Assembly: GCA_944321635.1 (NCBI GenBank)
Contig: CALULY010000016.1
Location: 1-64,000, forward strand
Length of the DNA: 64,000 nucleotides
Direction: 5' to 3'
DNA from: an uncultured Bacteroidaceae bacterium
Lineage (GTDB): Bacteria > Bacteroidota > Bacteroidia > Bacteroidales > Bacteroidaceae
Every line of letters begins with the position of its first letter. Position 1 is the stretch's first letter. A model generated the notes under the pieces. The model saw only the letters and a list, made by a program, of their open reading frames with translations, ran no database searches and had not been told where the DNA came from. This document shows, piece by piece, positions 34,081-42,338 of this stretch. The position numbers and the translations under genes were made by a program.

Positions 34081-35481
34081 ATGGAACAAACAGGATATGT
34101 GGTAGCCATCGAAATCGGCTCAAGCAAGATTTCCGGGATGGTAGGGAAGAGGAATAGCGATGGGAACATACAGGTCTTGTCCTATGCCTCGGAACAGTCG
34201 TCATCATTCATAAAGAAAGGAGTGGTCTTCAACATTGACAAGACCGCCCTGAGCCTGACCAACATCGTCAACAGACTTGAGGGCGAGACCCACATGAACA
34301 TTTCAAAAGTCTATGTCGGTCTTTCCGGGAAGTCCATGCACACTCTCCCAAACGCGGTGTTGCGCACGTTTGATGACGAGGTGAAAGTGACGCAGACATT
34401 GCTCGATGAGATGGGGAGGGAGAATGAACAGACCGTTTATCCCAACATGGAGCTGCTGAAGCCCGTGCCACAAGAGTACAAGCTTGAGAACTTGCTTATC
34501 GAGGATCCCGTTGGAGTGCAAACGACATCCATCGAGGGGCGTTACATGAACGTTGTCGCTTCGTCGTCGTTGAAAAGGAAACTCAATGAATGTCTCGGAA
34601 ATGCCAAAATTGAAGTCGCTGATTTCCTGCTTGCCCCGCTTTGCCTTGCCGAATCCGTCTTGTCCGACACCGACAAACGGTCGGGCTGTGTGCTTGTGGA
34701 TTTCGGCGCTGACACGACGACAGTGCTTATCTACAAAAACAACATCATGCGCAGCCTCGTCGTCTTGCCTATCGGCGGCAGCAACATCACCAAGGATTTG
34801 GCAACACTGCTGAAGATAGAAGAAGATGAGGCGGAAGAATTGAAACTGAGATACGGCCAAGTCGTGCCACAGACCGAGGAAAACCAAGACGGGAACAGCG
34901 AGGAGACAATCCAAACATCAAGGGAACAGGTTGACAAGAAATATGTGGAAAACATAATCTCTGCGCGTGCTGAAGAAATCATCGCCAATGTTTGGGAAAT
35001 AGTCCAAAGGTCAGGCTACGAAACACAGCTTATCTCTGGCGTTTTCGTCACTGGCGGAACTGCCAACCTCCCCGGGTTGATAGACCTGCTTGAGAGGACT
35101 TGCAAGAAAATGAAGGTTCGCCGCGTCAGGAATGCCTGGTCGCTGATGATGCAAGACTGTGCATCCTATGTCGATGCTCACGACATGGGCGACACATTGC
35201 TCTCACTGCTCGTCTCGGGCAAAGAACCATGCTGCACCACGAGCACTTTGCATAGCGGAGAATTGTTCCATCCCGACACGGTTGAGCCTGAACAGCCAGT
35301 CCAGACCCCCGAATCTGAAAAGACTGAGCAAAAGGACGACAAACCTTCATCTTCCGCCAAGACAGAAGAGAAAGAACAGGGCAAGGAGAAACAGAGACAA
35401 AAGAAAAACAAGAGAAAGTTTGCTGATATACTCGGTGATATATTATTTGGCGAGGACAACAATCGTGACAAGCAAGATTAA
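34081..35481 (+). CDS. ftsA: Cell division protein FtsA
   Basis: 466 residues, actin-like ATPase that anchors FtsZ to the membrane. Visible are the phosphate-1 segment VAIEIGSSKISGMVGK, the SHS2 insert from about 85 to 170 with VYVGLSGKSMHTL, LVDFGADTTTVLIYKN near residue 205 and VFVTGGTANLPGL near residue 325. The C-terminus is extended by about 80 charged residues (EKTEQKDDKPSSSAKTEEKE) and ends in a basic helix, RKFADILGDILFG, likely the membrane-targeting amphipathic helix. Seven bases from ftsZ. Confidence 0.95.
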   Translation: MEQTGYVVAIEIGSSKISGMVGKRNSDGNIQVLSYASEQSSSFIKKGVVFNIDKTALSLTNIVNRLEGETHMNISKVYVGLSGKSMHTLPNAVLRTFDDEVKVTQTLLDEMGRENEQTVYPNMELLKPVPQEYKLENLLIEDPVGVQTTSIEGRYMNVVASSSLKRKLNECLGNAKIEVADFLLAPLCLAESVLSDTDKRSGCVLVDFGADTTTVLIYKNNIMRSLVVLPIGGSNITKDLATLLKIEEDEAEELKLRYGQVVPQTEENQDGNSEETIQTSREQVDKKYVENIISARAEEIIANVWEIVQRSGYETQLISGVFVTGGTANLPGLIDLLERTCKKMKVRRVRNAWSLMMQDCASYVDAHDMGDTLLSLLVSGKEPCCTTSTLHSGELFHPDTVEPEQPVQTPESEKTEQKDDKPSSSAKTEEKEQGKEKQRQKKNKRKFADILGDILFGEDNNRDKQD

Positions 35482-35487
35482 CAAGCT

Positions 35488-36747
35488 ATGGACTACAATA
35501 AAATGGTGAACTTCGATAAAAGCAATATCGACCCCGATTGCAAAATCAAAGTGATTGGTGTCGGCGGCGGAGGAGGCAATGCCGTCAATCACATGTACCA
35601 AGAGGGCATAGAGCACGTCAGTTTCGCCTTGTGTAACACTGACAAGCAGGTTTTGGAGAAGTCTGTAATCCCCAAGAAACTGCAAATCGGCCCTGGTCTC
35701 GGCGCAGGCGGCGATCCACGCAAGGCGGAAGAAATAGCTAACAAGAGCATCGAGGATATAAAAGACCTTCTTAACGACGGAACAGAGATGGTGTTCATCA
35801 CTGCTACCATGGGAGGTGGCACAGGGACTGGCGCAGGTCCTGTCGTGGCCAAGGTCGCCAAGGACATGAACATACTGACTGTCGGCATCGTCACCATACC
35901 TTTCCTGTTCGAGGGACGCAACAAAATCCTGCAAGCACTCGACGGCGTGGACGCGATGGCCAAGAATGTCGATGCCTTGCTTGTGATAAACAACGAGCGT
36001 CTGCGCACCATCTATTCCGATTTCATGTTTGACAATGCGTTCAAGAAGGCGGACGACACGCTCTCCATCGCAGCGAGCAGCATTGTTGAAATGATAAACA
36101 TAGAGGGTGTAATAAACATAGACTTCGCCGACGTCTGTGCCACGTTGAAGGATGGCGGCGTTGCGGTCATCAGCACAGGCTACGCATCCGGCGAAGGCCG
36201 CGTGCAAAAGGCCATAGACAGCGCGCTGCATTCGCCGCTGTTGAACAGTGCAGATGTCTACAAGGCCAAGAAAATCCTGTTGAACCTTGTGATCAATCCC
36301 AAGGCTAATTTCTTGATGGAGGAGACCGACGCCATACATCAGTTCATGGGACACTTTGGCCGGCGGTTCAATTTTATCTGGGGTTATGCCTATGACGAGA
36401 CATTTGACGACGACATAAAAATAACGATTCTTGCCTCTGGATTCGGTACAGACGACATAGACAAGGGAATAGAAATCGATGCAGAAGAGACCAAACAAGG
36501 GGAAATAGAGGACGGACGCATCCGAGAAGCCTATGGAGACTCGTTCAGCGCAGGACTTCGTACCAAGAGGAACAAACGCCACATCCATATATTTACGGAG
36601 GACGAACTCAATGACGACGATGTGATCTCGGTCATCGATTCATCCCCAACCTACGACCGTGATGCCAATGCCATCAAATCACTTGGCAAAAAACAGATGC
36701 AGAAGCAGAAAAACGTTGTGGAGAATACAAATACGATAACATTTTAA
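35488..36747 (+). CDS. ftsZ: Cell division GTPase FtsZ
   Basis: 419 residues. The tubulin-like GTPase forms the division ring. The first glycine loop is KVIGVGGGGGNAVNHM, and the signature GGGTGTGAGPVVAKVAKD starts at residue 109. NNERLRTIY and the T7-loop region FADVCATLKDGG are present. The C-terminal tail is long and ends DANAIKSLGKKQMQ...ITF, which should hold the FtsA-binding peptide. The last true division gene of the cluster; yqeY follows after 14 bp. Confidence 0.97.
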   Translation: MDYNKMVNFDKSNIDPDCKIKVIGVGGGGGNAVNHMYQEGIEHVSFALCNTDKQVLEKSVIPKKLQIGPGLGAGGDPRKAEEIANKSIEDIKDLLNDGTEMVFITATMGGGTGTGAGPVVAKVAKDMNILTVGIVTIPFLFEGRNKILQALDGVDAMAKNVDALLVINNERLRTIYSDFMFDNAFKKADDTLSIAASSIVEMINIEGVINIDFADVCATLKDGGVAVISTGYASGEGRVQKAIDSALHSPLLNSADVYKAKKILLNLVINPKANFLMEETDAIHQFMGHFGRRFNFIWGYAYDETFDDDIKITILASGFGTDDIDKGIEIDAEETKQGEIEDGRIREAYGDSFSAGLRTKRNKRHIHIFTEDELNDDDVISVIDSSPTYDRDANAIKSLGKKQMQKQKNVVENTNTITF

Positions 36748-36761
36748 TAAAACATAGCACG

Positions 36762-37211
36762 ATGGACATTTTTGAAAAAGTAAGCAAAGACATAGTGGCA
36801 GCGATGAAAGCCAAGGACAAAACCCGCCTTGATGCTCTCAGAAATGTGAAGAAACTCTTCCTCGAAGCCAAGACAGCACCAGGTGCCAACGACACGCTGG
36901 CAGATGACGCTGCATTGAAGATCATGCAAAAGCTCGTCAAACAAGGCAAGGACTCTGCCGAGATATACGTCTCACAGAACCGTCAGGACTTGGCCGACGT
37001 GGAACTTGCCCAAGTGGCAGTCATAGAGGAATACCTCCCCAAACAGCTTTCATCAGAAGAACTTGAGGCGAAACTCAAGAAAATCATCGCCGAGGTCGGT
37101 GCAACGAGCATGAAAGACATGGGCAAAGTGATGGGAACAGCGACCTCAAGGCTCGCAGGGCTTGCCGAAGGAAAGGCAATCTCGGAAGCTGTAAGGAAAT
37201 TGCTCGCTTGA
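36762..37211 (+). CDS. GatB/YqeY domain protein
   Basis: 149 residues, all helical. It starts MDIFEKVSKDIVAAMKAKDK and includes IEEYLPKQLSSEELEAKLKK and KDMGKVMGTATSRLAGLAEG, the YqeY pattern. YqeY shares the tRNA-binding tail of GatB, but the free-standing protein's role is not established. Encoded directly after ftsZ, as in many Bacteroidetes, and 3 bp before dut, so probably co-transcribed. Confidence 0.9.
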   Translation: MDIFEKVSKDIVAAMKAKDKTRLDALRNVKKLFLEAKTAPGANDTLADDAALKIMQKLVKQGKDSAEIYVSQNRQDLADVELAQVAVIEEYLPKQLSSEELEAKLKKIIAEVGATSMKDMGKVMGTATSRLAGLAEGKAISEAVRKLLA

Positions 37212-37214
37212 GAG

Positions 37215-37649
37215 ATGAAAATAAAGGTAGTCAACCGCTCAAAGCATCCCCTGCCGTCATTCGCAACACCGATGTCGGCAGGGGTGGACTTGAGAGCCAA
37301 CATCGACGAGGATGTGGTCCTCAAGCCGCTGCAACGCAAGCTCATCCCGACAGGGCTTTATGTAGCCTTGCCAAAGGGTTATGAAGCCCAGGTGCGTCCC
37401 CGCAGCGGATTGGCGTTGAAGCACGGCATAACGCTCCTCAACGCTCCCGGTACGATCGATGCCGATTATCGCGGCGAGATAGGTGTGATAATGGTGAACC
37501 TCTCTGATACTGATTTCGTCGTGAAAGATGGTGAACGCATCGCCCAGATGGTCGTGGCACGTCACGAGACATTCGGATGGGAAGAGGCCGAGACGCTTGA
37601 TGCAACCGAGCGTGGCGAAGGAGGCTTCGGCCATTCAGGTCTAAAATGA
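37215..37649 (+). CDS. dut: dUTP diphosphatase (trimeric dUTPase)
   Basis: 144 residues. It hydrolyses dUTP to dUMP and pyrophosphate, keeping uracil out of DNA. All five motifs are present: [53 protein letters not shown] and the C-terminal [10 protein letters not shown], with His in place of the more usual Ser before the last Ser/Thr-Gly, a variant compatible with activity. Its stop overlaps the start of the TPR lipoprotein by four bases (ATGA). Confidence 0.96.
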   Translation: MKIKVVNRSKHPLPSFATPMSAGVDLRANIDEDVVLKPLQRKLIPTGLYVALPKGYEAQVRPRSGLALKHGITLLNAPGTIDADYRGEIGVIMVNLSDTDFVVKDGERIAQMVVARHETFGWEEAETLDATERGEGGFGHSGLK

Positions 37650-39379
37650 AGATGCCGATGAGACATTGCATTGCCCTATTGCCGGCGACCGTATTGTTCC
37701 TCGCATCATGCTCTGCACTGCATGATGCCGCCACGTCCGTGCCGCAGCATGACAAGTCGCCGTCGGGCTATTGCTACAACGGTGTCCTTTTGTCGGAGGC
37801 AAAGGGCGATCTCAACTCAGCTTACGACATCCTCACCTTTATTTCCGAGACAGACACTGCTTTTGCGCCGGCATACGACAAGATGTTTGCCTACGAGATG
37901 GGCTTTGACAACGATTCGCTGGCGGTAGCAATGCTCGACAAGGCGGTTGCCAATGACCCGGGCAACTTCTGGTACGGGTTCAAACTTGCCAACTACTACG
38001 CGGCACAGGACAGCATGGACAAGGCAGCATCCATCTACGAGAGCCTGTTGTCTGACGACCCGTCACGCAAGGAACTGCTCTATCCCTTGGTCTCGTGGTA
38101 TTCGCAAGAAGGGGATTTCGACAAAGCCCTTTCTGCGCTCGATCGTCTCGAAGCGCAGTCGGGAGTGACCGATGAGAGCTTCATAACAAGGATGCGCATC
38201 TATACCACCTCGGGCAAGTCAGAATTGGCGAAGTCGCAGTTGCAAGCCAAGATCGCCGAGTCGCCGTCAGATGACGTGTTCAAGGAGTTCCTGGCCTATA
38301 TATATATGAATGAGAGAAAATTCCCCGAGGCCATATCCCTTTATGACGCGATGCTCAAGGACAAGCCCTACGACTCGGAACTCAACTATTCGCGTCTCAC
38401 GGCGTTCAAACTGTCTGACAGCACCATGTTTGACAAGGAGGCGAAACGTGTCCTCATGGACAAGGCTTATGCCCGTGATGTCAAGCTGAACATCCTGGTC
38501 AATCTCGTCATCAAAGACAAGACGTTGGCGGTCAAACCCGACGTTGTGTCAGGATTCTTTGTTGCTGCATTGGCAGGTGTCCCGGTCGATGACGTTGACA
38601 TCCTCGGTTTGCAAGGGGCATACCTGATGATGCTCAACGACACGACGGGCTACATCACCGTTACGCGTGAGATATTGCACCGTCAGCCGTCCAATGCCTC
38701 GGCTAACGCTACGTTGATGCAGTACTATCTCTCGCGAAACGATGCCGATGGAGTTTCCCGCGTCGCCAAGAATGCTGTCAAATACTTCCCCGAGGAATTG
38801 TCCTACCATTTCTACCTCGCCGTGACATATCTGATGAAAGGCGACAACGACAACGCCCTCAAGGTCTGCGAGACGGCGGTCGGCAACGCTACCCCGGAGA
38901 CACAGCCGGCACTTCTCTCGCAGTTGTATTCCATTATCGGGGACATTCGCCATGAGAAGGGGGACGATGCTGGGACCTTCGCCGCCTACGACAAGGCGTT
39001 GGAGTATGACAAAGACAATGCGTCGGTGCTCAACAACTACGCCTACTTCCTTGCCATCGGCGGTGGCGACCTGTCCCGTGCAGAGGAGATGATTTCCCAT
39101 GCCGTCGAACTTACCCCCGACGACCCGACGATGCTTGACACCTACGCTTGGGTGCTGTTCCTGCAAGGCGATTACGCCCTTGCCAAAATATATATGGACA
39201 AGACCCTCCAGCTCGACAAGCAGCCCAGCGGCGAAGTGCTGGAGCACGCAGGCGACATCTACTTCAAATATGGCGAGACAGACCGCGCCGTGCAGTTCTG
39301 GCAACAATCGTTGGAGCAGGGCAACGGCTCTGAAGTCTTGAAAGCCAAGATCAAACAACGCAAATACATCAAGCAGTGA
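37646..39379 (+). CDS. TPR-repeat outer-membrane lipoprotein
   Basis: 577 residues. A lipoprotein signal ends at LFLASC (Cys22). The rest is a helical solenoid of tetratricopeptide repeats; clear units include [40 protein letters not shown] and [20 protein letters not shown]. Such proteins are conserved behind the dcw cluster in Bacteroidetes with DUF4292 and EnvC-like genes, suggesting a shared envelope role, possibly linking wall hydrolysis to the outer membrane (inference). Translationally coupled to dut and 1 bp from the next gene. Confidence 0.82.
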   Translation: MKMPMRHCIALLPATVLFLASCSALHDAATSVPQHDKSPSGYCYNGVLLSEAKGDLNSAYDILTFISETDTAFAPAYDKMFAYEMGFDNDSLAVAMLDKAVANDPGNFWYGFKLANYYAAQDSMDKAASIYESLLSDDPSRKELLYPLVSWYSQEGDFDKALSALDRLEAQSGVTDESFITRMRIYTTSGKSELAKSQLQAKIAESPSDDVFKEFLAYIYMNERKFPEAISLYDAMLKDKPYDSELNYSRLTAFKLSDSTMFDKEAKRVLMDKAYARDVKLNILVNLVIKDKTLAVKPDVVSGFFVAALAGVPVDDVDILGLQGAYLMMLNDTTGYITVTREILHRQPSNASANATLMQYYLSRNDADGVSRVAKNAVKYFPEELSYHFYLAVTYLMKGDNDNALKVCETAVGNATPETQPALLSQLYSIIGDIRHEKGDDAGTFAAYDKALEYDKDNASVLNNYAYFLAIGGGDLSRAEEMISHAVELTPDDPTMLDTYAWVLFLQGDYALAKIYMDKTLQLDKQPSGEVLEHAGDIYFKYGETDRAVQFWQQSLEQGNGSEVLKAKIKQRKYIKQ

Positions 39380-39380
39380 C

Positions 39381-40175
39381 ATGGGCAAGAGCATCATTTG
39401 GATAGCCGTCATCGTGCCGCTCATCCTCCTGCATTCGTGCAAGACTGTCGAGGTGGCACAGCAGCCAGGCATTGTGGCGACGGATGACCCGACGGTCGAG
39501 AACAACAAAACCTTTGACTGTTGCCAGATGAGGCTGCGTGCGACGGTGCGCCTCGGCGGGGCGTCACTCCCGGCAACCGGCGTTTTGCAGGTCAAAAACG
39601 GGCAGTGGATGTCATGCTCGTTCCGCGTCCCCCTGCTTGGCATCGAGATAGTCCGCGTCGAGGCCGACACAGACACGTTGCTCGTGGTCAACCGCTACGG
39701 CAAATCCTACGTCAAAGTGCCGATTTCCACTATTTATGCAGTCACCGGGCTGGACTACCATTCGCTCCAGTCGTTGTTGATGAATGACAGCTTCAGTCTT
39801 GACGGTGCGCCCAAGCCCCGGCGTGGTGGCGCGGCGATCGAGGACATGGAAGGCGGCATGACCGTCCGTGCCGAGAATGACAGGCGCACGACTCTTACAT
39901 TCCTCTACGACAATATGGCACGGGTAGTCAAAACCTCGGTTGACGTGCAACCGTCCTATGGCATGACTTTCGACTATTCCGATTTCTCGCTCAAGCAAGA
40001 CCGTTACTATCCGGGCTCGGTCGCGGTGTCGGTCACTGACGGCCGCCGCACTGCCGCCCTCGACCTGCAATGCACGAGCATTGATTTCTCGCCCTTTGAA
40101 CCATCTCCGGCGTCGGTCAGCAGCCGTTACAAGCAGGTGAGCCTGTCAGACCTCATGTCCACTTTGCAATTCTGA
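39381..40175 (+). CDS. DUF4292 family lipoprotein
   Basis: 264 residues with a lipoprotein signal ending at LLHSC (Cys16). The mature protein has RLRATVRLGGASLPATGVLQ, MSCSFRVPLLGIEIVRVEAD, and YAVTGLDYHSLQSLLMND, the DUF4292 pattern. The fold resembles LolA/LolB-type beta half-barrels that carry lipoproteins or lipids; I recall this only as a structural analogy. It lies between the TPR lipoprotein and the EnvC-like gene, and all three probably share a transcript. Confidence 0.78.
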   Translation: MGKSIIWIAVIVPLILLHSCKTVEVAQQPGIVATDDPTVENNKTFDCCQMRLRATVRLGGASLPATGVLQVKNGQWMSCSFRVPLLGIEIVRVEADTDTLLVVNRYGKSYVKVPISTIYAVTGLDYHSLQSLLMNDSFSLDGAPKPRRGGAAIEDMEGGMTVRAENDRRTTLTFLYDNMARVVKTSVDVQPSYGMTFDYSDFSLKQDRYYPGSVAVSVTDGRRTAALDLQCTSIDFSPFEPSPASVSSRYKQVSLSDLMSTLQF

Positions 40176-40188
40176 AACCAACTTTGCC

Positions 40189-41460
40189 ATGCGACCGCGC
40201 TTGTCCCTCATCCTGTTGTTGCTCATGTCGCTTGTCACGGCTGTTTACGGGCAGACCAACGAGCGCATAAAACAGCTTGAGCGGCAGCGCGCCGATCTCC
40301 TGGCGGAGATGCAAGAGTCGGAAAAACTGCTCGACAAGGCAGGCAAGGACATCGGCAGCCAGCTCAACAACCTTGCCCTGCTTGAGGCCCAAATCAATGA
40401 ACGCACCAATTACATCAACCGTCTCCAATCGGACATCCGTGCCGTCGATGACGAGGCGGCCAAGCTCGCGGCCGAGGTAAAGACCCTCGGCGACCAGCTC
40501 CAACGGGCCAAGGACGACTATGCCCGCTCGTTGCGGCAGATGCGTTCCAACCGCACGGTGCAAGACAAGCTGATGTTCATCTTTTCCGCCTCCTCGCTCA
40601 GGCAGACCTACCGCAGGATGCGCTACCTGCAAGAGTACTCCTCGTTCCGCAAGGCGCAAGGCTTGGAGATAAACCGCAAACGCGAAGCCCTCCGCCTCAA
40701 GGAGCAGGAGATGCGTGGCGTGCTTGACGAGAAAAAGAAGCTCCTCGCCGAGGTCGAGAAGGAGCAGGAAAACCTCATCCGTCAGCAGGAGCAGCAGAAA
40801 CAGCTCCTCTCCACACTGCGCAACAAGCAGTCCGCGATCCGCAAGGAGGTGGCAGCACAGCGGCGCAAGTCCGAACAGCTCGACCGCAAGATCGACGAAC
40901 TCATCCAAGCCGAGATAGAGCGAGCCCGCCGCGAAGCCGAAGCCCGCGCCAAAGCCGAGGCGGCCAAAGGTGGCAGGGATGCCGGCGACGCGCCGGTGAA
41001 GGCCATGGACGCATTCAAACTCAACGACCGCGACCGCAAACTCTCGGGCGACTTTGAGCGCAACAAAGGCATATTGCCAGTCCCCGTGACGAGTGCCTAC
41101 GCCATCATCAACCACTATGGCCGCTACAACGTCGCAGGCCTGCGCGGCGTCCAGCTCGACAACAAGGGCGTTGACATACAGGCGCGGCCAGGAGCTATGG
41201 CCCGGGCAATCTTCAAGGGCGAAGTCTCAGCCGTTTTCGAGTACTCCGGCCTCAAGGGCGTGCTGATCCGCCACGGCAACTACATATCTGTCTACTGCAA
41301 CCTCTCCTCAGTCCTCGTCCGCCAAGGCGACGAAGTTGACACGCGGCAGGCGATAGGCAAGATCTACTCCAACCCCAACGACGGCGACCGCACCGTCCTC
41401 CACTTCCAGCTCCGCAAGGAGACAACCAAGCTCAACCCCGAGGAGTGGATTGACGACTGA
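40189..41460 (+). CDS. EnvC-like murein hydrolase activator (degenerate M23 domain)
   Basis: 423 residues: signal peptide 1-22 (TAVYGQ), a very long coiled coil (about 25-255), then a LytM/M23 domain (about 300-423). In active M23 peptidases a metal-binding H-x3-D pair is expected; here the corresponding segment reads LDNKGVDIQARPG with Asn in place of His, so zinc binding is probably lost. GVLIRHGNYISVYCNLSSVL and TVLHFQLRKETTKLNPEEWI keep the fold. This matches EnvC/NlpD-type activators that switch on amidases at the septum rather than cut peptidoglycan themselves. It is last in the operon that starts at rsmH. Confidence 0.85.
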   Translation: MRPRLSLILLLLMSLVTAVYGQTNERIKQLERQRADLLAEMQESEKLLDKAGKDIGSQLNNLALLEAQINERTNYINRLQSDIRAVDDEAAKLAAEVKTLGDQLQRAKDDYARSLRQMRSNRTVQDKLMFIFSASSLRQTYRRMRYLQEYSSFRKAQGLEINRKREALRLKEQEMRGVLDEKKKLLAEVEKEQENLIRQQEQQKQLLSTLRNKQSAIRKEVAAQRRKSEQLDRKIDELIQAEIERARREAEARAKAEAAKGGRDAGDAPVKAMDAFKLNDRDRKLSGDFERNKGILPVPVTSAYAIINHYGRYNVAGLRGVQLDNKGVDIQARPGAMARAIFKGEVSAVFEYSGLKGVLIRHGNYISVYCNLSSVLVRQGDEVDTRQAIGKIYSNPNDGDRTVLHFQLRKETTKLNPEEWIDD

Positions 41461-41618
41461 CCTTCCGGCCGCTTCCATTCGACGACGTGTCTCGTATGCC
41501 CGCCAGCCATGGGCGAAACCCCGAGAGTGGAGGGGATGGCGGTTGTGCGTCCCAACATCTCTGCGCCGCTTTCATCCAGGCTGGATTAGGGATGAAACCG
41601 GTGGCAATAAGCCTAAAC

Positions 41619-41815
41619 TTCCGGAAGGCCAGGCATAAAGTTCATTTCCTCGGCGCATAAAGTAAAAACAAAACTTTTGAATATATAAACAAAACTTCTG
41701 AATGAACTTTATGCACCGGGTGATATGAGTTTGTGCCAGACCCGATGGGACTTTTCGCGGTGAGATGGTGGAATTTGCTCCTGACTTGATCGGATTTGCC
41801 TCCTGGCCGCACCTG
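41619..41815. repeat. AT-rich interspersed element, copy 2 (inverted)
   Basis: Reverse-orientation copy: two core palindromes CAAAACTTTTG (41669) and CAAAACTTCTG (41690), 21 bp apart, against four in the other copies. It keeps the flank GCATAAAGTAAAAACAAAA, the arm ACTTTATGCACCGGG and the distal arm with ACCCGATGGGACTTTTCGCG. It occupies the gap 41461-41910 after the EnvC-like gene. Confidence 0.85.
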
Positions 41816-41910
41816 CTGAATGGTCGCGCGTGGCAGCGGAGACTCGCAATGAGCGCCTTCATCCCGTCTGTGGCAATCAGTGACAATCCCCTGTCGCGCT
41901 GGTGTCGGCA

Positions 41911-41954
41911 TTAAGCGAGAGAGACGTGCCGCCGGCACGTCTCTCTCGCGTTAA
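41911..41954. repeat. Long hairpin, 20-bp stem
   Basis: TTAAGCGAGAGAGACGTGCC is followed by three bases and then its reverse complement with one extra base (GGCACGTCTCTCTCGC then GTTAA). It contains the GAGACG/CGTCTC arms seen in the 28-bp palindrome family. It lies 46 bp downstream of the HIRAN gene stop on the minus strand; there is no T run, so it is not a standard terminator. Confidence 0.75.
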
Positions 41955-41999
41955 ACTGTGTCATGCCCCGAGCCCGGGATGGCGGGGCGGCGGTATACG

Positions 42000-42332
42000 T
42001 CATTCGACCATGCTGACCCTGACCGTGACCTTGAGCCATCCGCCGACCCACTCGATGCCATGCACGCGGCAGACCATCTGCTTGCCTGCGTCCATGAGGC
42101 GGGAGATGACGGGATTGTCGGCACGTGGGATCCAACCGACGTGGTTGCCGCTGGCAAGCAATGCTATGGCGCGGTCGTCGTATGGGTTGGCCGGGTCGCG
42201 TTGCATCGTGAGTTCCCACCCGGTCTCCATGAACTGCGCCACCCATTCGGCATCGGGGCAGTGGGTAGTGCCTGCGACGACCGTCTCAAGGAGGAAGACC
42301 TCGTTGCGCCCTGCTGTGCTGCACGCGGCCAT
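42000..42332 (-). CDS. Stand-alone HIRAN-domain protein
   Basis: 110 residues. The core FLLETVVAGTTHCPDAEWVA, LQRDPANPYDDRAIALL-type segment and HVGWIPRADNPVISRLMDAG match the HIRAN fold, which in HLTF/Rad5 helicases binds 3' single-stranded DNA ends. Here the domain makes up the whole protein, as in many short bacterial HIRAN proteins of unknown job. It starts 6 bp after the stop of the GH92 mannosidase on the same strand, so the two are probably co-transcribed, although a functional link is not obvious. Confidence 0.8.
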   Translation of the reverse strand: MAACSTAGRNEVFLLETVVAGTTHCPDAEWVAQFMETGWELTMQRDPANPYDDRAIALLASGNHVGWIPRADNPVISRLMDAGKQMVCRVHGIEWVGGWLKVTVRVSMVE

Positions 42333-42338
42333 GGCGGC

